This document shows, piece after piece, positions 7,240 through 15,601 of a DNA stretch of 64,000 nucleotides. The number at the start of each line of letters is the position of its first letter. The stretch's first letter is position 1. A model generated the notes under the pieces. That model was not told the origin of the DNA. It was given only the letters and a program-made list of their open reading frames with translations, and did not search any database. This DNA comes from Anaerolineae bacterium (lineage in GTDB: Bacteria > Chloroflexota > Anaerolineae > Anaerolineales > Anaerolineaceae), in assembly GCA_013178095.1 (NCBI GenBank), contig JABLXK010000015.1:1-64000 (forward strand), written 5' to 3'. A program made the position numbers and the translations under genes.

Positions 7240-9203
7240 ACCTGATCCTTAAAAATGCCATCGTCCTGACCATGGACCAAGACCTGCACCAGTATACGCC
7301 CGGCGCCCTGGCGGTAGTCGGCGATTCCATCGCGGCGGTCGGCTTTGAAAAGGATATCCTCGCTGCCTATTCCGCTGGCGAGGTCAAGGATTGCGGCGGC
7401 AAGGTGCTCTTGCCCGGCCTGGTCAACACCCATACGCACATCCCCATGACCATGCTGCGCGGTCTGGCCGACGACCTGCGCCTGGACGTATGGCTGATGG
7501 GCTACATGATGCCGGTCGAGCGCGAGTTCGTCTCGCCCGAATTTGTGGCTCTCGGCACGAAAATCGGCTGCATCGAGTCCATCCGCACTGGCATCACCTG
7601 CATGAATGACATGTACTATTTCGAAGACACCATTGCCCGCACCATCGCCGAAATCGGCCTGCGCGCGGTTTGCTCCCAATCCGTGATGAAATATCCCACA
7701 CCCGACGCGAAATCGTATGAAGATGCGTTGGAACGGATGCGCGCCTTCGCCATCGAATTCAAGGACCATCCCCTGATCATTCCCTGCGTCGCCCCGCACG
7801 CCCCCTTCACCTGCCCGCCGGAAATCCTCAAGGCCTGCACCCAACTGGCCCTGGAATTCGACATCCCGCTGCACATCCACATTGCCGAGACCAAGGAAGA
7901 ACTGGAGAACATGCGCCGCGAAAACGGCATGCCGGTGGTGCCTTACACCAAGAAGCAGGGTGTTTTCGAAGCCAAGACCATCGCCGCGCACTGCGTGCAC
8001 ATCGACGAAGGCGAGATCCGCACGCTGCAGCACGCGCATGTGGGCGTGGCGCACAACCCCTCCTCCAACATGAAGCTGGCTTCCGGCATCGCGCCGGTCA
8101 AAGCTATGCTCGACCTGGGGCTGAAGGTCGGCATCGGTACGGACGGCACCGCTTCCAACAACGATCTGGACTTCTTCGAGGAAATGCGTCTGGCTTCCTT
8201 CCTGGCGAAAGGCTCGACCGGCGACCCCACCGCTGTGCCCGCCTGGCAGACCTTGCTGATGGCTACGCGCATGGGCGCAGAAGCCATGCACGTCGACCAT
8301 CTCACCGGCTCGCTGGAAGTTGGCAAACGCGCCGACCTGATCCTGTTCGACCTGAACACCATTCATAACAGCCCGCGCTTCACCCACGACGAGAACGGCG
8401 TCTATTCGCAGATCGTCTACGCCGGCAAAGCCAGCGACGTGACCGACATGCTGGTCAACGGCAAGTGGATCATGCGCGAGCGCGTCATCGACTGCCTGGA
8501 TGAGCAGGCCCTGATCGATGAAAGTCAGGTGGTGGCCGCCAAAATCGACAAGTTCATCACCAAACGCGAGAAATCCATTCTCTCCAAGCTGCTTGCCATC
8601 GGCGGCGCCAGCCAGGAGGAATCCTTCGAGGTGCAGATTAAGGTCAGCATCGACGATCCCAAACCCATCATCGAAAAACTCGACAGCGGCGTGCTGATGA
8701 TCGTGCGCTCGCGCCATTATCGCGAGTACGACACCTACTTCGATTTCGAGGACAAAGCCGAAGGCCGCTTACGCTTCCGCGAGGATCATTTCATCGAGCG
8801 CAACGGCTCCATCTCGCAGGTGCGTTCGCGCCTGACCCTGATCGGCGCCACGCCTGAACGGCATTATCCGCAGGAAGTCATGCTCTCGCGCAGCCGCTTC
8901 ATTGCCCCCGCCGACCAGAGCTTGCGCTTCTACCGCGAATATTTCAAACCGGTTTCCGAGGTCGAAGTGGAAAAGGACCGCCTGCGCTACCTGGTGGAAT
9001 ACAAGGGCGAGGAATTCTTCATCAACGTCGACGAGATCAAGAAACCCGACCTGGGGTACTTCCTGGAAATCAAAGCCCGCACCTGGAGCGAAAAAGACGC
9101 GGAAGAAAAATCCGCGCTGATCACCGACCTGCTCAACCTGCTGGGGGCACCCTCCGGCAAGCAAACCGTCAAGGATTACATCGAGATCGTGGAAGAACGC
9201 TGA
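7227..9203 (+). CDS. Amidohydrolase (MTA/SAH deaminase type) fused to a CYTH domain
   Basis: A 658-residue two-domain protein. Residues 1-440 form a metal-dependent amidohydrolase of the MtaD/TrzA group, which deaminates 5'-methylthioadenosine, S-adenosylhomocysteine or related purines. Metal ligands appear as H69 and H71 in NTHTH, H218 in HIHIAET, H255 and D306 in GIGTDG. Residues 467-655 form a CYTH (triphosphate tunnel) domain: 'FEVQIK', 'YDTYFDFE', 'RLRFRED', 'EVEVEKDR' and 'YFLEIKAR'. The usual ExExK is E468-V-Q470-I-K472, and the late EIE is EIK, so two tunnel acids are changed. The reading frame is continuous with no frameshift. AAAGGTG precedes the ATG. Deaminase activity is likely; the CYTH role is unknown. 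Confidence 0.85.
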   Translation: MQKVDLILKNAIVLTMDQDLHQYTPGALAVVGDSIAAVGFEKDILAAYSAGEVKDCGGKVLLPGLVNTHTHIPMTMLRGLADDLRLDVWLMGYMMPVEREFVSPEFVALGTKIGCIESIRTGITCMNDMYYFEDTIARTIAEIGLRAVCSQSVMKYPTPDAKSYEDALERMRAFAIEFKDHPLIIPCVAPHAPFTCPPEILKACTQLALEFDIPLHIHIAETKEELENMRRENGMPVVPYTKKQGVFEAKTIAAHCVHIDEGEIRTLQHAHVGVAHNPSSNMKLASGIAPVKAMLDLGLKVGIGTDGTASNNDLDFFEEMRLASFLAKGSTGDPTAVPAWQTLLMATRMGAEAMHVDHLTGSLEVGKRADLILFDLNTIHNSPRFTHDENGVYSQIVYAGKASDVTDMLVNGKWIMRERVIDCLDEQALIDESQVVAAKIDKFITKREKSILSKLLAIGGASQEESFEVQIKVSIDDPKPIIEKLDSGVLMIVRSRHYREYDTYFDFEDKAEGRLRFREDHFIERNGSISQVRSRLTLIGATPERHYPQEVMLSRSRFIAPADQSLRFYREYFKPVSEVEVEKDRLRYLVEYKGEEFFINVDEIKKPDLGYFLEIKARTWSEKDAEEKSALITDLLNLLGAPSGKQTVKDYIEIVEER

Positions 9204-9208
9204 CCGGT

Positions 9209-10681
9209 ATGGCGAACGGATCGCAAGCACCGTTGAAAGTCCTGTTCCTGGCCTCCGAAGCTGAACCATTCTACAAAGTCGGAGGCCTGGGCGATTACGC
9301 CGGTTCGCTGCCGGCCGCGTTGCGCGCCGTCGCCGAAAAAGAAGGCCGGCCGCTGGATATGCGCGTGGCGCTGCCTTTTCACCAGAGCATTGCGGTGGAC
9401 CCCAGCGGTTTTAAAAAAGCCGCGCACCTGACGGTCCCCAAACGGCGCGGCACAGCCAAGGGCATCGCATTTCAGACCACCTTCAACAACATCCCGTTTT
9501 ATTTCATCCGCCGTTCCGGAAAAGCCGGCGGCTTTGAACGTATTTACAGCCCCGACCCGCTGCAGGACGCGCGCAAATACATCTTCTATTCGCTCGCCAG
9601 CCTGCGCCTGGCCGAAGCGCTGGATTGGCAGCCGGACATCCTGCACGCCAACGACTGGCATGCAGCGGTGGCTGTGCACCAGCTCAAGCGCCTGGCACCG
9701 GTACATCCGTTTTTCAGGGACACGCGCTCGCTGCTGGTAGTGCATAACCTGCCCTACATGGGCGGGGGCACCGAGGATGTGCTCAACGAATTCGGCCTTC
9801 CTCCGGTGGACGCGGAAGGCCTGCCCGCCTGGGGGCGCCATTTTCCGCTCACCATGGGGCTGGTCGCCGCCGATCACATCGCGGCTGTCTCGCCTTCCTA
9901 CGCGCAGGAACTGCTGAGCGATGAATTCGGAAGCGGATTGGTGAAGTTCTTTGAAAGCAGGCGCGAGCGCCTCAGCGGTATCCTCAACGGTATCGACACG
10001 CACCTGTGGGATCCGCGCACCGACTCCCACATCCCGGAGAATTATTCCGCCGATTCACTCGAGCGTAAACCGCTCAACAAGGCTTCTCTGTTGCAAACGC
10101 TGGGCTTGCCGCCGGATACGGAGCGTCCGCTGCTGGTGGCCATCACGCGCCTGGACGTGCAGAAAGGTGTAGACCTGATCCTTTCTGCCATGCCGGCCCT
10201 CAAGGACCTGCCCTGGAATCTGGCTGTGCTGGGTTCGGGCAGCCCGGGTTACGAGCGCGATTTCAGCGACCTGCAGGCGGCTTTCCCGGGGCGCGTGCGC
10301 GTTTCGCTGGAATTCAATTCCCACCTGGCGCACCAGCTCTACGCCGCGGGCGACATCTTCTTGATGCCCTCGCGCTATGAGCCCTGCGGGCTTTCGCAAA
10401 TGATCGCCATGCGCTACGGCTGCCTGCCCGTGGCGCGCGCCGTGGGCGGACTGCGTGATACCATCCAGGACGTGCCGGCGGATGCCCGCACGGGCTACCT
10501 GTTCGCGGACGCCGATGAGGCTTCCTTCAGCCGGGCGCTGCGCAGCGCGCTTGCTGATTTCGGGAATCGCAAGGCATGGCAGGCAGCGCAAGTTCGCGCC
10601 ATGCGGCAGGATTTTTCCTGGGAACAATCCGCCCGGCGCTATTTGGATTTATATCGGGAATTACGAACCGAAGGGAAATAG
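9209..10681 (+). CDS. glgA: Glycogen/starch synthase (GT5)
   Basis: A 490-residue GT5 glycosyltransferase that extends alpha-1,4-glucan from ADP-glucose (or UDP-glucose) in the cytoplasm. The N-terminal substrate loop is 'EPFYKVGGLGDYAGSLP', a variant of the usual KTGGLADV. 'ILHANDWH', 'AVSPSYAQE' and 'GILNGIDTHLWDP' follow. The C-terminal half has 'RYEPCGLSQMIAMRYG', carrying the catalytic glutamate, then 'VGGLRDTI'. Length is normal. It starts five bases after the deaminase-CYTH stop and is followed by malQ, which points to one transcript for glucan metabolism. The sugar-nucleotide donor is not settled by sequence. Confidence 0.9.
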   Translation: MANGSQAPLKVLFLASEAEPFYKVGGLGDYAGSLPAALRAVAEKEGRPLDMRVALPFHQSIAVDPSGFKKAAHLTVPKRRGTAKGIAFQTTFNNIPFYFIRRSGKAGGFERIYSPDPLQDARKYIFYSLASLRLAEALDWQPDILHANDWHAAVAVHQLKRLAPVHPFFRDTRSLLVVHNLPYMGGGTEDVLNEFGLPPVDAEGLPAWGRHFPLTMGLVAADHIAAVSPSYAQELLSDEFGSGLVKFFESRRERLSGILNGIDTHLWDPRTDSHIPENYSADSLERKPLNKASLLQTLGLPPDTERPLLVAITRLDVQKGVDLILSAMPALKDLPWNLAVLGSGSPGYERDFSDLQAAFPGRVRVSLEFNSHLAHQLYAAGDIFLMPSRYEPCGLSQMIAMRYGCLPVARAVGGLRDTIQDVPADARTGYLFADADEASFSRALRSALADFGNRKAWQAAQVRAMRQDFSWEQSARRYLDLYRELRTEGK

Positions 10682-10695
10682 ACAGGGAGGCAATT

Positions 10696-12231
10696 ATGCA
10701 ATTTAAACGCTCCAGCGGCATTCTCATGCACGTCAGCAGTTTGCCCGGGAAATTCGGCATCGGCGACCTGGGCAGCTGCGCCTATGACTGGGTGGATTTT
10801 TTGGAAGCCACCGGCACCGCGCTCTGGCAGGTACTGCCGCTCAACCCCACCGGCTTCGGGGATTCGCCCTATCAAGGATTGTCCGCCTTTGCCGGCAACT
10901 CTTTGTTCATCGACCTGGAAAACCTGCGCGAACTCGGCCTCATCCCGGCCAAAGCGCTCTCCTCGCCGCCCGCATTTTCCCAGCGCAAGGTGGATTTTTA
11001 CAAAGCGAGCCGCTTCAAGCGCCGCCTGTTGGAACTGGCTTATGCCAATTACCGGAAAAACCCGGATGTCACTCTTCAAAAAGAATTCGAACAATTCAAG
11101 CTGGAAAATGCTCATTGGCTGGAAGATTTCGCCACCTTCATGGCGCTGCGCGAGCGCTTCAAGCTGGTCAGCTGGCGCGACTGGCCGGATGCCTACCGGC
11201 TGCGCGAACCCCAGGCGCTGCTCTCCTTCGCCGAAGAGCAGGCCGCCGTGATTGAAATGCAGGCCTTCTTCCAGTTCCTGTTTTTCCGCCAGTGGTTCGC
11301 GCTGAAACGCTACGCCAACGAGCGCGGCGTGCAAATCGTGGGCGACATCCCCATTTTCATGGGTTTCGACAGCGCCGACGTGTGGTCCATGCCGCACCTC
11401 TTCACCCTGGATGCCGACCGCCATCCCACCTTCGTGGCGGGGGTGCCGCCGGATTTCTTCTCCAGCACCGGCCAGTTGTGGGGCAACCCGTTGTACGTTT
11501 GGGAGGAACATCGTAAGGAAGGTTATTCCTGGTGGATCAACCGCGTGGCGGCCACGTTGAAAACGGTCGATATCATCCGTCTGGATCACTTCCGCGGTTT
11601 TGCGGGTTATTACAAAATCCCGGCTGCCAACAAGACCGCCGAAGGCGGCGAATGGGTGGATGGGCCGCGACGCGACCTTTTCGACGCCATTCAAGCCAGG
11701 CTGGGCGAGCTGCCCTTCATTGCTGAGGACCTGGGGGTGATCACCCCCGATGTGGTGGATTTGCGCGAGCATTACCACCTGCCCGGCATGCGCATCTTTC
11801 AGTTCGCCTTCTGGGAGGACGCCAATCACGAATTCCTGCCGCACACCTACCCGGTCGATTGCGTGGCTTACACGGGTACGCACGACAACGACACCGCCCA
11901 ATCCTGGTTTAAACTGGCTCCTGCCCACGAGCAGCGCTTCTGCATGAGCTACCTGGGTTATCCGCCGATTGGCGATATCGCGCATGCCATGATCCGCGCG
12001 GTGTGGAGCTCGGTGGCGGTTTTTGCCGTGGCGCCCATGCAGGATTTCCTCAAGCTGGGTAATTCCGCCCGCATGAACCTTCCGGCATCCACCTCCGGCA
12101 ACTGGCAATGGCGCATGCAGCCGGACGCGCTCACCCCCGGACTGATAGGTTGGATCAGGGAATTGAATATCGTTTACAACCGCGCGAACCCCCGGCAAGG
12201 TTGGAAAGCCGGACAATACTTCAGAGGGTAG
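10696..12231 (+). CDS. malQ: 4-alpha-glucanotransferase (amylomaltase)
   Basis: A 511-residue GH77 enzyme that transfers maltooligosaccharide segments between alpha-1,4-glucans, acting with glycogen synthase and phosphorylase. The family start 'RSSGILMHVSSLPGKFGIGD' is followed by 'SPYQGLSAFAGN', 'GDIPIFM', 'IIRLDHFRGF' with the nucleophile aspartate, 'FIAEDLGVI' with the acid/base glutamate, and 'YTGTHDNDT'. The start at this ATG is chosen because GGGAGG precedes it; a longer frame would overlap glgA. Its 3' end overlaps the convergent EamA gene by 11 bases. Confidence 0.95.
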   Translation: MQFKRSSGILMHVSSLPGKFGIGDLGSCAYDWVDFLEATGTALWQVLPLNPTGFGDSPYQGLSAFAGNSLFIDLENLRELGLIPAKALSSPPAFSQRKVDFYKASRFKRRLLELAYANYRKNPDVTLQKEFEQFKLENAHWLEDFATFMALRERFKLVSWRDWPDAYRLREPQALLSFAEEQAAVIEMQAFFQFLFFRQWFALKRYANERGVQIVGDIPIFMGFDSADVWSMPHLFTLDADRHPTFVAGVPPDFFSSTGQLWGNPLYVWEEHRKEGYSWWINRVAATLKTVDIIRLDHFRGFAGYYKIPAANKTAEGGEWVDGPRRDLFDAIQARLGELPFIAEDLGVITPDVVDLREHYHLPGMRIFQFAFWEDANHEFLPHTYPVDCVAYTGTHDNDTAQSWFKLAPAHEQRFCMSYLGYPPIGDIAHAMIRAVWSSVAVFAVAPMQDFLKLGNSARMNLPASTSGNWQWRMQPDALTPGLIGWIRELNIVYNRANPRQGWKAGQYFRG

Positions 12232-13195
12232 GATCGGCTTCTTCCACGCTGCGGCGAGGTTTATTGGCCCAATAAATACCGAAGATGATCACCGCAGAAC
12301 CCAGCACTTCCAAAAGGCTGGGTTTTTCACTTAATATAAAAAACGCAAGCGCCGCTGAACCGGCCGGTTCGCCCAGCAGCGACAGCGACACGTAAGCTGC
12401 CGGCAGCTTGCCCAGCGCCCAATTTAATAAGGAATGCCCGATCACCTGCGGGATCAGCGCCAGCAGCACCAGCCACACCAGGTTGGAGGTGTCCACCTCC
12501 AGCAGCGGCTGGCGGGCAGCCAGCGAGATGGCCAGCAACGTCAGCGCAGCCACGCTGTATACCAGGAAGCTATAGCTCTGATTGGATAGTTCCTTGCGCA
12601 CCGTCCGACCGCAAATCATGTATCCGCTGGCGCACCAGGCGCCGAATAATGCCAAAAAGTTGCCCCAAATCCCCTCACGGCCGTTGAACCCGTCCTCTAG
12701 TCCGCAATGCATACCATCAGGTGAGAAGGAGCATATGCCGTTGAGCGAGATCAGCACAATGCCGACAATCGCCACCATCAATCCGACCACAAACACTTTG
12801 GGCAGCTTTTCCTTCAGGAGAAGCGGCGAAAGCAGCGTCACCCAGATCGGCGAAGTGGTCACCAGCACCGTCGACGAAACCACATTGGTGAATTCCAGCG
12901 ACGTGATCCAGGCAGCGAAGTGGATCCCCAACAGCATGCCCGAGCCGATCAGCAGCAGCGCATTCCGGCCGCGGATCACCTGCCTCTCGCGAATGATCTT
13001 CCGGATGGAAAATGGAAAAAGGAAGATTACTGCCAGCGAGAGCCGGTAAGTAGCGATCACCAGCGATGAAAGATCCGTCTGCGCTTTGCGAATAAAGATA
13101 GCAGCAGTGGAAACTGCCAGAATGGCGGTAAACAACCCAAGCGGGGCTGTGTTTTTATTAACGAATTGATAGATATTGTATTTTTTTATTGACAC
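12221..13195 (-). CDS. EamA/DMT family membrane transporter
   Basis: A 324-residue protein with about ten hydrophobic segments arranged as two EamA repeats, typical of drug/metabolite transporters in the inner membrane. Examples are 'GLFTAILAVSTAAIFI', 'VIATYRLSLAVIFLFPF' and 'VVGLMVAIVGIVLISL' in the first half, and 'VIGHSLLNWALGKLPAAYV' and 'VLGSAVIIFGIYW' in the second. The start is GTG and lies over the -35 box of the divergent sodA promoter, so the two genes may influence each other's transcription. The tail converges on malQ. Substrate unknown; amino acids, purines or drugs are typical for the family. Confidence 0.85.
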   Translation of the reverse strand: MSIKKYNIYQFVNKNTAPLGLFTAILAVSTAAIFIRKAQTDLSSLVIATYRLSLAVIFLFPFSIRKIIRERQVIRGRNALLLIGSGMLLGIHFAAWITSLEFTNVVSSTVLVTTSPIWVTLLSPLLLKEKLPKVFVVGLMVAIVGIVLISLNGICSFSPDGMHCGLEDGFNGREGIWGNFLALFGAWCASGYMICGRTVRKELSNQSYSFLVYSVAALTLLAISLAARQPLLEVDTSNLVWLVLLALIPQVIGHSLLNWALGKLPAAYVSLSLLGEPAGSAALAFFILSEKPSLLEVLGSAVIIFGIYWANKPRRSVEEADPTL

Positions 13196-13217
13196 AGGTC
13201 TAACCGGCTTATAGAAT
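13189..13217 (+). promoter_or_regulatory. Consensus sigma-70/SigA promoter of sodA
   Basis: TTGACA (13189-13194) and TAGAAT (13212-13217) are separated by 17 bases. The predicted start is about 30 bases before the sodA ATG, which has the GGAG ribosome site in CAGGAGAAATAAA. This is the clearest two-box promoter in the window. Confidence 0.8.
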
Positions 13218-13253
13218 GAGATTATTGATGAATAATAAAACAGGAGAAATAAA

Positions 13254-13859
13254 ATGACTTTCCAATTACCTGATTTACCGTACGATTATAATGCGCTTGA
13301 ACCTTACATGGACACTAAAACCACAGAGTTGCATCACGACAAGCATCATGCCACCTATACCGCCAAATTGAACGCGGCGCTGGAGAAATATCCGCAGTTT
13401 TATGATATGAAAATCGAAGATATCCTGAAGGACCTCTCCAAGGTTCCCGAGGACGTGCGCGGCGCGGTGCGCAATCACGGCGGCGGCTACTATCATCACA
13501 ACCTGTGGTGGACGCAGTTCGGCCCCGGCAAAGGCGGCGAGCCGACCGGCGCGCTGGCCAAAGCCATCGATGAGACCCTCGGCAGCTTTGCCAGCTTCAA
13601 GGAGAAATTGAATGCGGCGGCCGTAGGCTTGTTCGGCAGCGGCTGGGCTTGGCTGAGCCAGGATGCCGGCGGCAAGCTGGTGATCAGCACCACCCCCAAT
13701 CAGGATTCCCCCATCTCACAGGGGCTGGTTCCCCTGTTGGGTGTGGACGTGTGGGAGCATGCCTATTACCTCAAGTACCAGAACCGCCGCAACGAGTTCG
13801 TGGACGCTTTCTGGAACGTGGTGGATTGGGTCGCGGTCGCCAAACGCTTCCAGGCATAG
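13254..13859 (+). CDS. sodA: Superoxide dismutase, Mn/Fe type
   Basis: A 201-residue SOD that disproportionates superoxide to oxygen and hydrogen peroxide. Metal ligands are H27 (in ELHHDKHH), H82 (in GGGYYHHNLWW), D165 and H169 (in DVWEHAYYLKYQNRR). The segment 'TPNQDSPIS' with the active-site glutamine placed as in MnSODs favours Mn or cambialistic use. There is no signal peptide, so it is cytoplasmic. It is a single-gene unit with a strong two-box promoter and a terminator. Neighbouring MsrPQ serves the same oxidative-stress theme but is a separate transcript. Confidence 0.95.
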   Translation: MTFQLPDLPYDYNALEPYMDTKTTELHHDKHHATYTAKLNAALEKYPQFYDMKIEDILKDLSKVPEDVRGAVRNHGGGYYHHNLWWTQFGPGKGGEPTGALAKAIDETLGSFASFKEKLNAAAVGLFGSGWAWLSQDAGGKLVISTTPNQDSPISQGLVPLLGVDVWEHAYYLKYQNRRNEFVDAFWNVVDWVAVAKRFQA

Positions 13860-13886
13860 CCGGATTTTTAAATCTCAGATTTATAT

Positions 13887-13926
13887 AAAGCAGGTCGCAC
13901 AAAAATGTGCGACCTGCTTTTATTAT
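13887..13926 (+). terminator. Terminator after sodA
   Basis: AAAGCAGGTCGCACA pairs with TGTGCGACCTGCTTT around AAAA and runs into TTATTATTT. The symmetric A and T flanks would let it also serve the convergent mltG. Its core resembles the terminator at 29034. Confidence 0.85.
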
Positions 13927-13943
13927 TTATCACTAGTCGGACC

Positions 13944-15080
13944 TCATTGGCAGGCCGCCGCCAAATGCTCTTCATAAGTCGCGGAGAAAACGTGCCGTCC
14001 TGACCCGTCGCAAGCCGCGCGGAAATATAAATACGGCGTATCCATTGCGTTCGCCACCGCCATCAACGCGGTCATGCCGGGGTTGCAGATCGGCGCGGGC
14101 GGCAGCCCGGGATTCAGGTACGTGTTGTAGGGTGAGTTCGTCTGCAAGTCACTTTCCGTCAGGGGATTCTTCCACCAACTGCCGCTGGCCTGGTCAAAGC
14201 CAAATGCGTATTGGACGGTGGGATCGCTCTGCAGCGGCATACTCGCTTTCAGGCGGTTGAGGAACACCCCCGCGATCAGCGGACCTTCGTCCGTAGCCAC
14301 CATTTCCTTTTGCACGATGGAGGCCAGAATGATGCTTTCGTACAAGCTCAAGCCTTTCTTCTCGACCAGGCCGGCGTACTCCGCTGGAAGCTGGGCGGCA
14401 AATTGACCGGTTAACGCGGCCGCCAAATCTTGTGCATCGGCGCTGCGCAGCATCTGATATTCACCCGGGAAAAGAAAACCTTCCAGGCTGCCGGCGCCTG
14501 AACTTTCAACAATTTTGTAATCACCGGCAGGGTCTTTGACCTCGTCCAGGAAATCCGCCGCGTCGACCGCCAATCCCGATTGCGGTAAAAGCGCAGCAAT
14601 CTCCTCGGAGCGCCAGCCCGGCAGAAAGCTGAAAGCCACATCCTGCGGATTGCTGTCGACGATGTGATTGGCGATATCCAGCATGCTCATGGCCGGGCTA
14701 AGCGTGTAAATACCTGTTTGAATCTTTTTGTCATTGCCTGTGTAGATGAGCAGGTCGATGAACGGGTTATATGCGTGAATCAATCCCGCTTGATACAGGT
14801 CATACACGACCTGGCTGGCGCTTTCGCCATATTGGATGGTGAAAATCCGTTTCACCCCATCCGCATCCAACGGTGTGGTGAGCGTTTTCTTGTTGGCTTC
14901 CAGGTTGATGGCATACAGGATGCGCCGAGAAGTTTCCAATTGCGGATCGGGTTGGCCGAAATCCCTTGCAGCTTTTTGGGGGATCAGCAAGCCGAATACG
15001 AAATAGACAGCGTACAAAATCAGAAATACCAGCAGGATGAAGAATACCAGCAGTAAATGATCTTTTCTTTCTCTTTTCAT
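13944..15080 (-). CDS. mltG: Endolytic murein transglycosylase MltG
   Basis: A 378-residue YceG/MltG protein that cleaves nascent peptidoglycan glycan strands and so sets chain termination. An N-terminal membrane anchor spans residues 8-32. A LysM-like region follows ('FTIQYGESASQVVYDLYQAG'), and then the catalytic domain with 'SLEGFLFPGEY' at 198-208, catalytic E259 in 'ASIVQKE', 'LQSDPTVQYA', 'SPYNTY' and 'GLPPAPICNPG'. The domain faces outward. Its ATG overlaps the stop of ruvX (ATGA), so it is translated with ruvX. Confidence 0.93.
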   Translation of the reverse strand: MKRERKDHLLLVFFILLVFLILYAVYFVFGLLIPQKAARDFGQPDPQLETSRRILYAINLEANKKTLTTPLDADGVKRIFTIQYGESASQVVYDLYQAGLIHAYNPFIDLLIYTGNDKKIQTGIYTLSPAMSMLDIANHIVDSNPQDVAFSFLPGWRSEEIAALLPQSGLAVDAADFLDEVKDPAGDYKIVESSGAGSLEGFLFPGEYQMLRSADAQDLAAALTGQFAAQLPAEYAGLVEKKGLSLYESIILASIVQKEMVATDEGPLIAGVFLNRLKASMPLQSDPTVQYAFGFDQASGSWWKNPLTESDLQTNSPYNTYLNPGLPPAPICNPGMTALMAVANAMDTPYLYFRAACDGSGRHVFSATYEEHLAAACQ

Positions 15081-15505
15081 TGGTTGTTATCCAAATAGGT
15101 CTGCAGGAATAAGACAGCCGCGATCGCGTCGAAATGGCCTTTGCGTTTGCCGCGCGGCAATCCCATTTCCAGGCGCGATTGCCTGGCTGTGCGTGTGCTG
15201 TGTGCTTCATCAACCGCGCGTACTTCCGGACCGCCTTGCGCATGAATCGCTTCCGCCAGCCGTATGGCGCTCCTGCCGGAGGGCGTCAGGTCGTTTTGAT
15301 CGTCGTAGGTTACGCCCATCAAGATCAGGGAAACCTCATTTTCATTGGCGAGCTGCACAATCGCTGCGGCATCCAGCGCACGCGACTGATGTTCGATGAC
15401 TCTCAGCGGGCTGGCGATGGTGCGCGTGGGATCACTGAGCGCCAGTCCGATACGTCTGGCACCCCAATCGACGGCCATTATTCTGGAAGGGGCAGTATCA
15501 CACAT
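15077..15505 (-). CDS. ruvX: RuvX/YqgF family Holliday-junction resolvase-like protein
   Basis: A 142-residue RNase H-fold protein of the RuvX/YqgF family, implicated in pre-16S rRNA processing and Holliday-junction resolution. Catalytic acids appear as D13 ('AVDWGARRIGLALSD'), D99/E100 ('VDEAHSTRTAR') and D126 ('KGHFDAIAAVLFLQ'). 'DEAHST' replaces the more common DERLST. A TATAAT ends 11 bases before the ATG, giving a very short leader. An internal Met10 could also serve as start. It is coupled to mltG, a frequent partner in bacterial genomes. Confidence 0.9.
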   Translation of the reverse strand: MCDTAPSRIMAVDWGARRIGLALSDPTRTIASPLRVIEHQSRALDAAAIVQLANENEVSLILMGVTYDDQNDLTPSGRSAIRLAEAIHAQGGPEVRAVDEAHSTRTARQSRLEMGLPRGKRKGHFDAIAAVLFLQTYLDNNQ

Positions 15506-15516
15506 GCAATGAAAAA

Positions 15517-15522
15517 ATTATA
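15517..15522 (-). promoter_or_regulatory. -10 element for ruvX-mltG
   Basis: Exact TATAAT on the minus strand, 11 bases before the ruvX ATG. It predicts a 4-5 nt leader, with no room for a ribosome-binding site. Confidence 0.5.
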
Positions 15523-15601
15523 CATGATTGCGGGAAAGTGATTTCTAAAAGTCTACAATTTTTATCCGATATAATAAAAATGTGATTCACTTGAGGTGAC
15601 C

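Noticed and set aside
7170..8717. Long minus-strand open frame of 515 codons
   Set aside because: It is the complement of the amidohydrolase gene in GC-rich DNA; the plus-strand protein has complete family motifs.
10639..12216. Long minus-strand open frame of 525 codons
   Set aside because: It mirrors malQ, whose plus-strand motifs are unambiguous.
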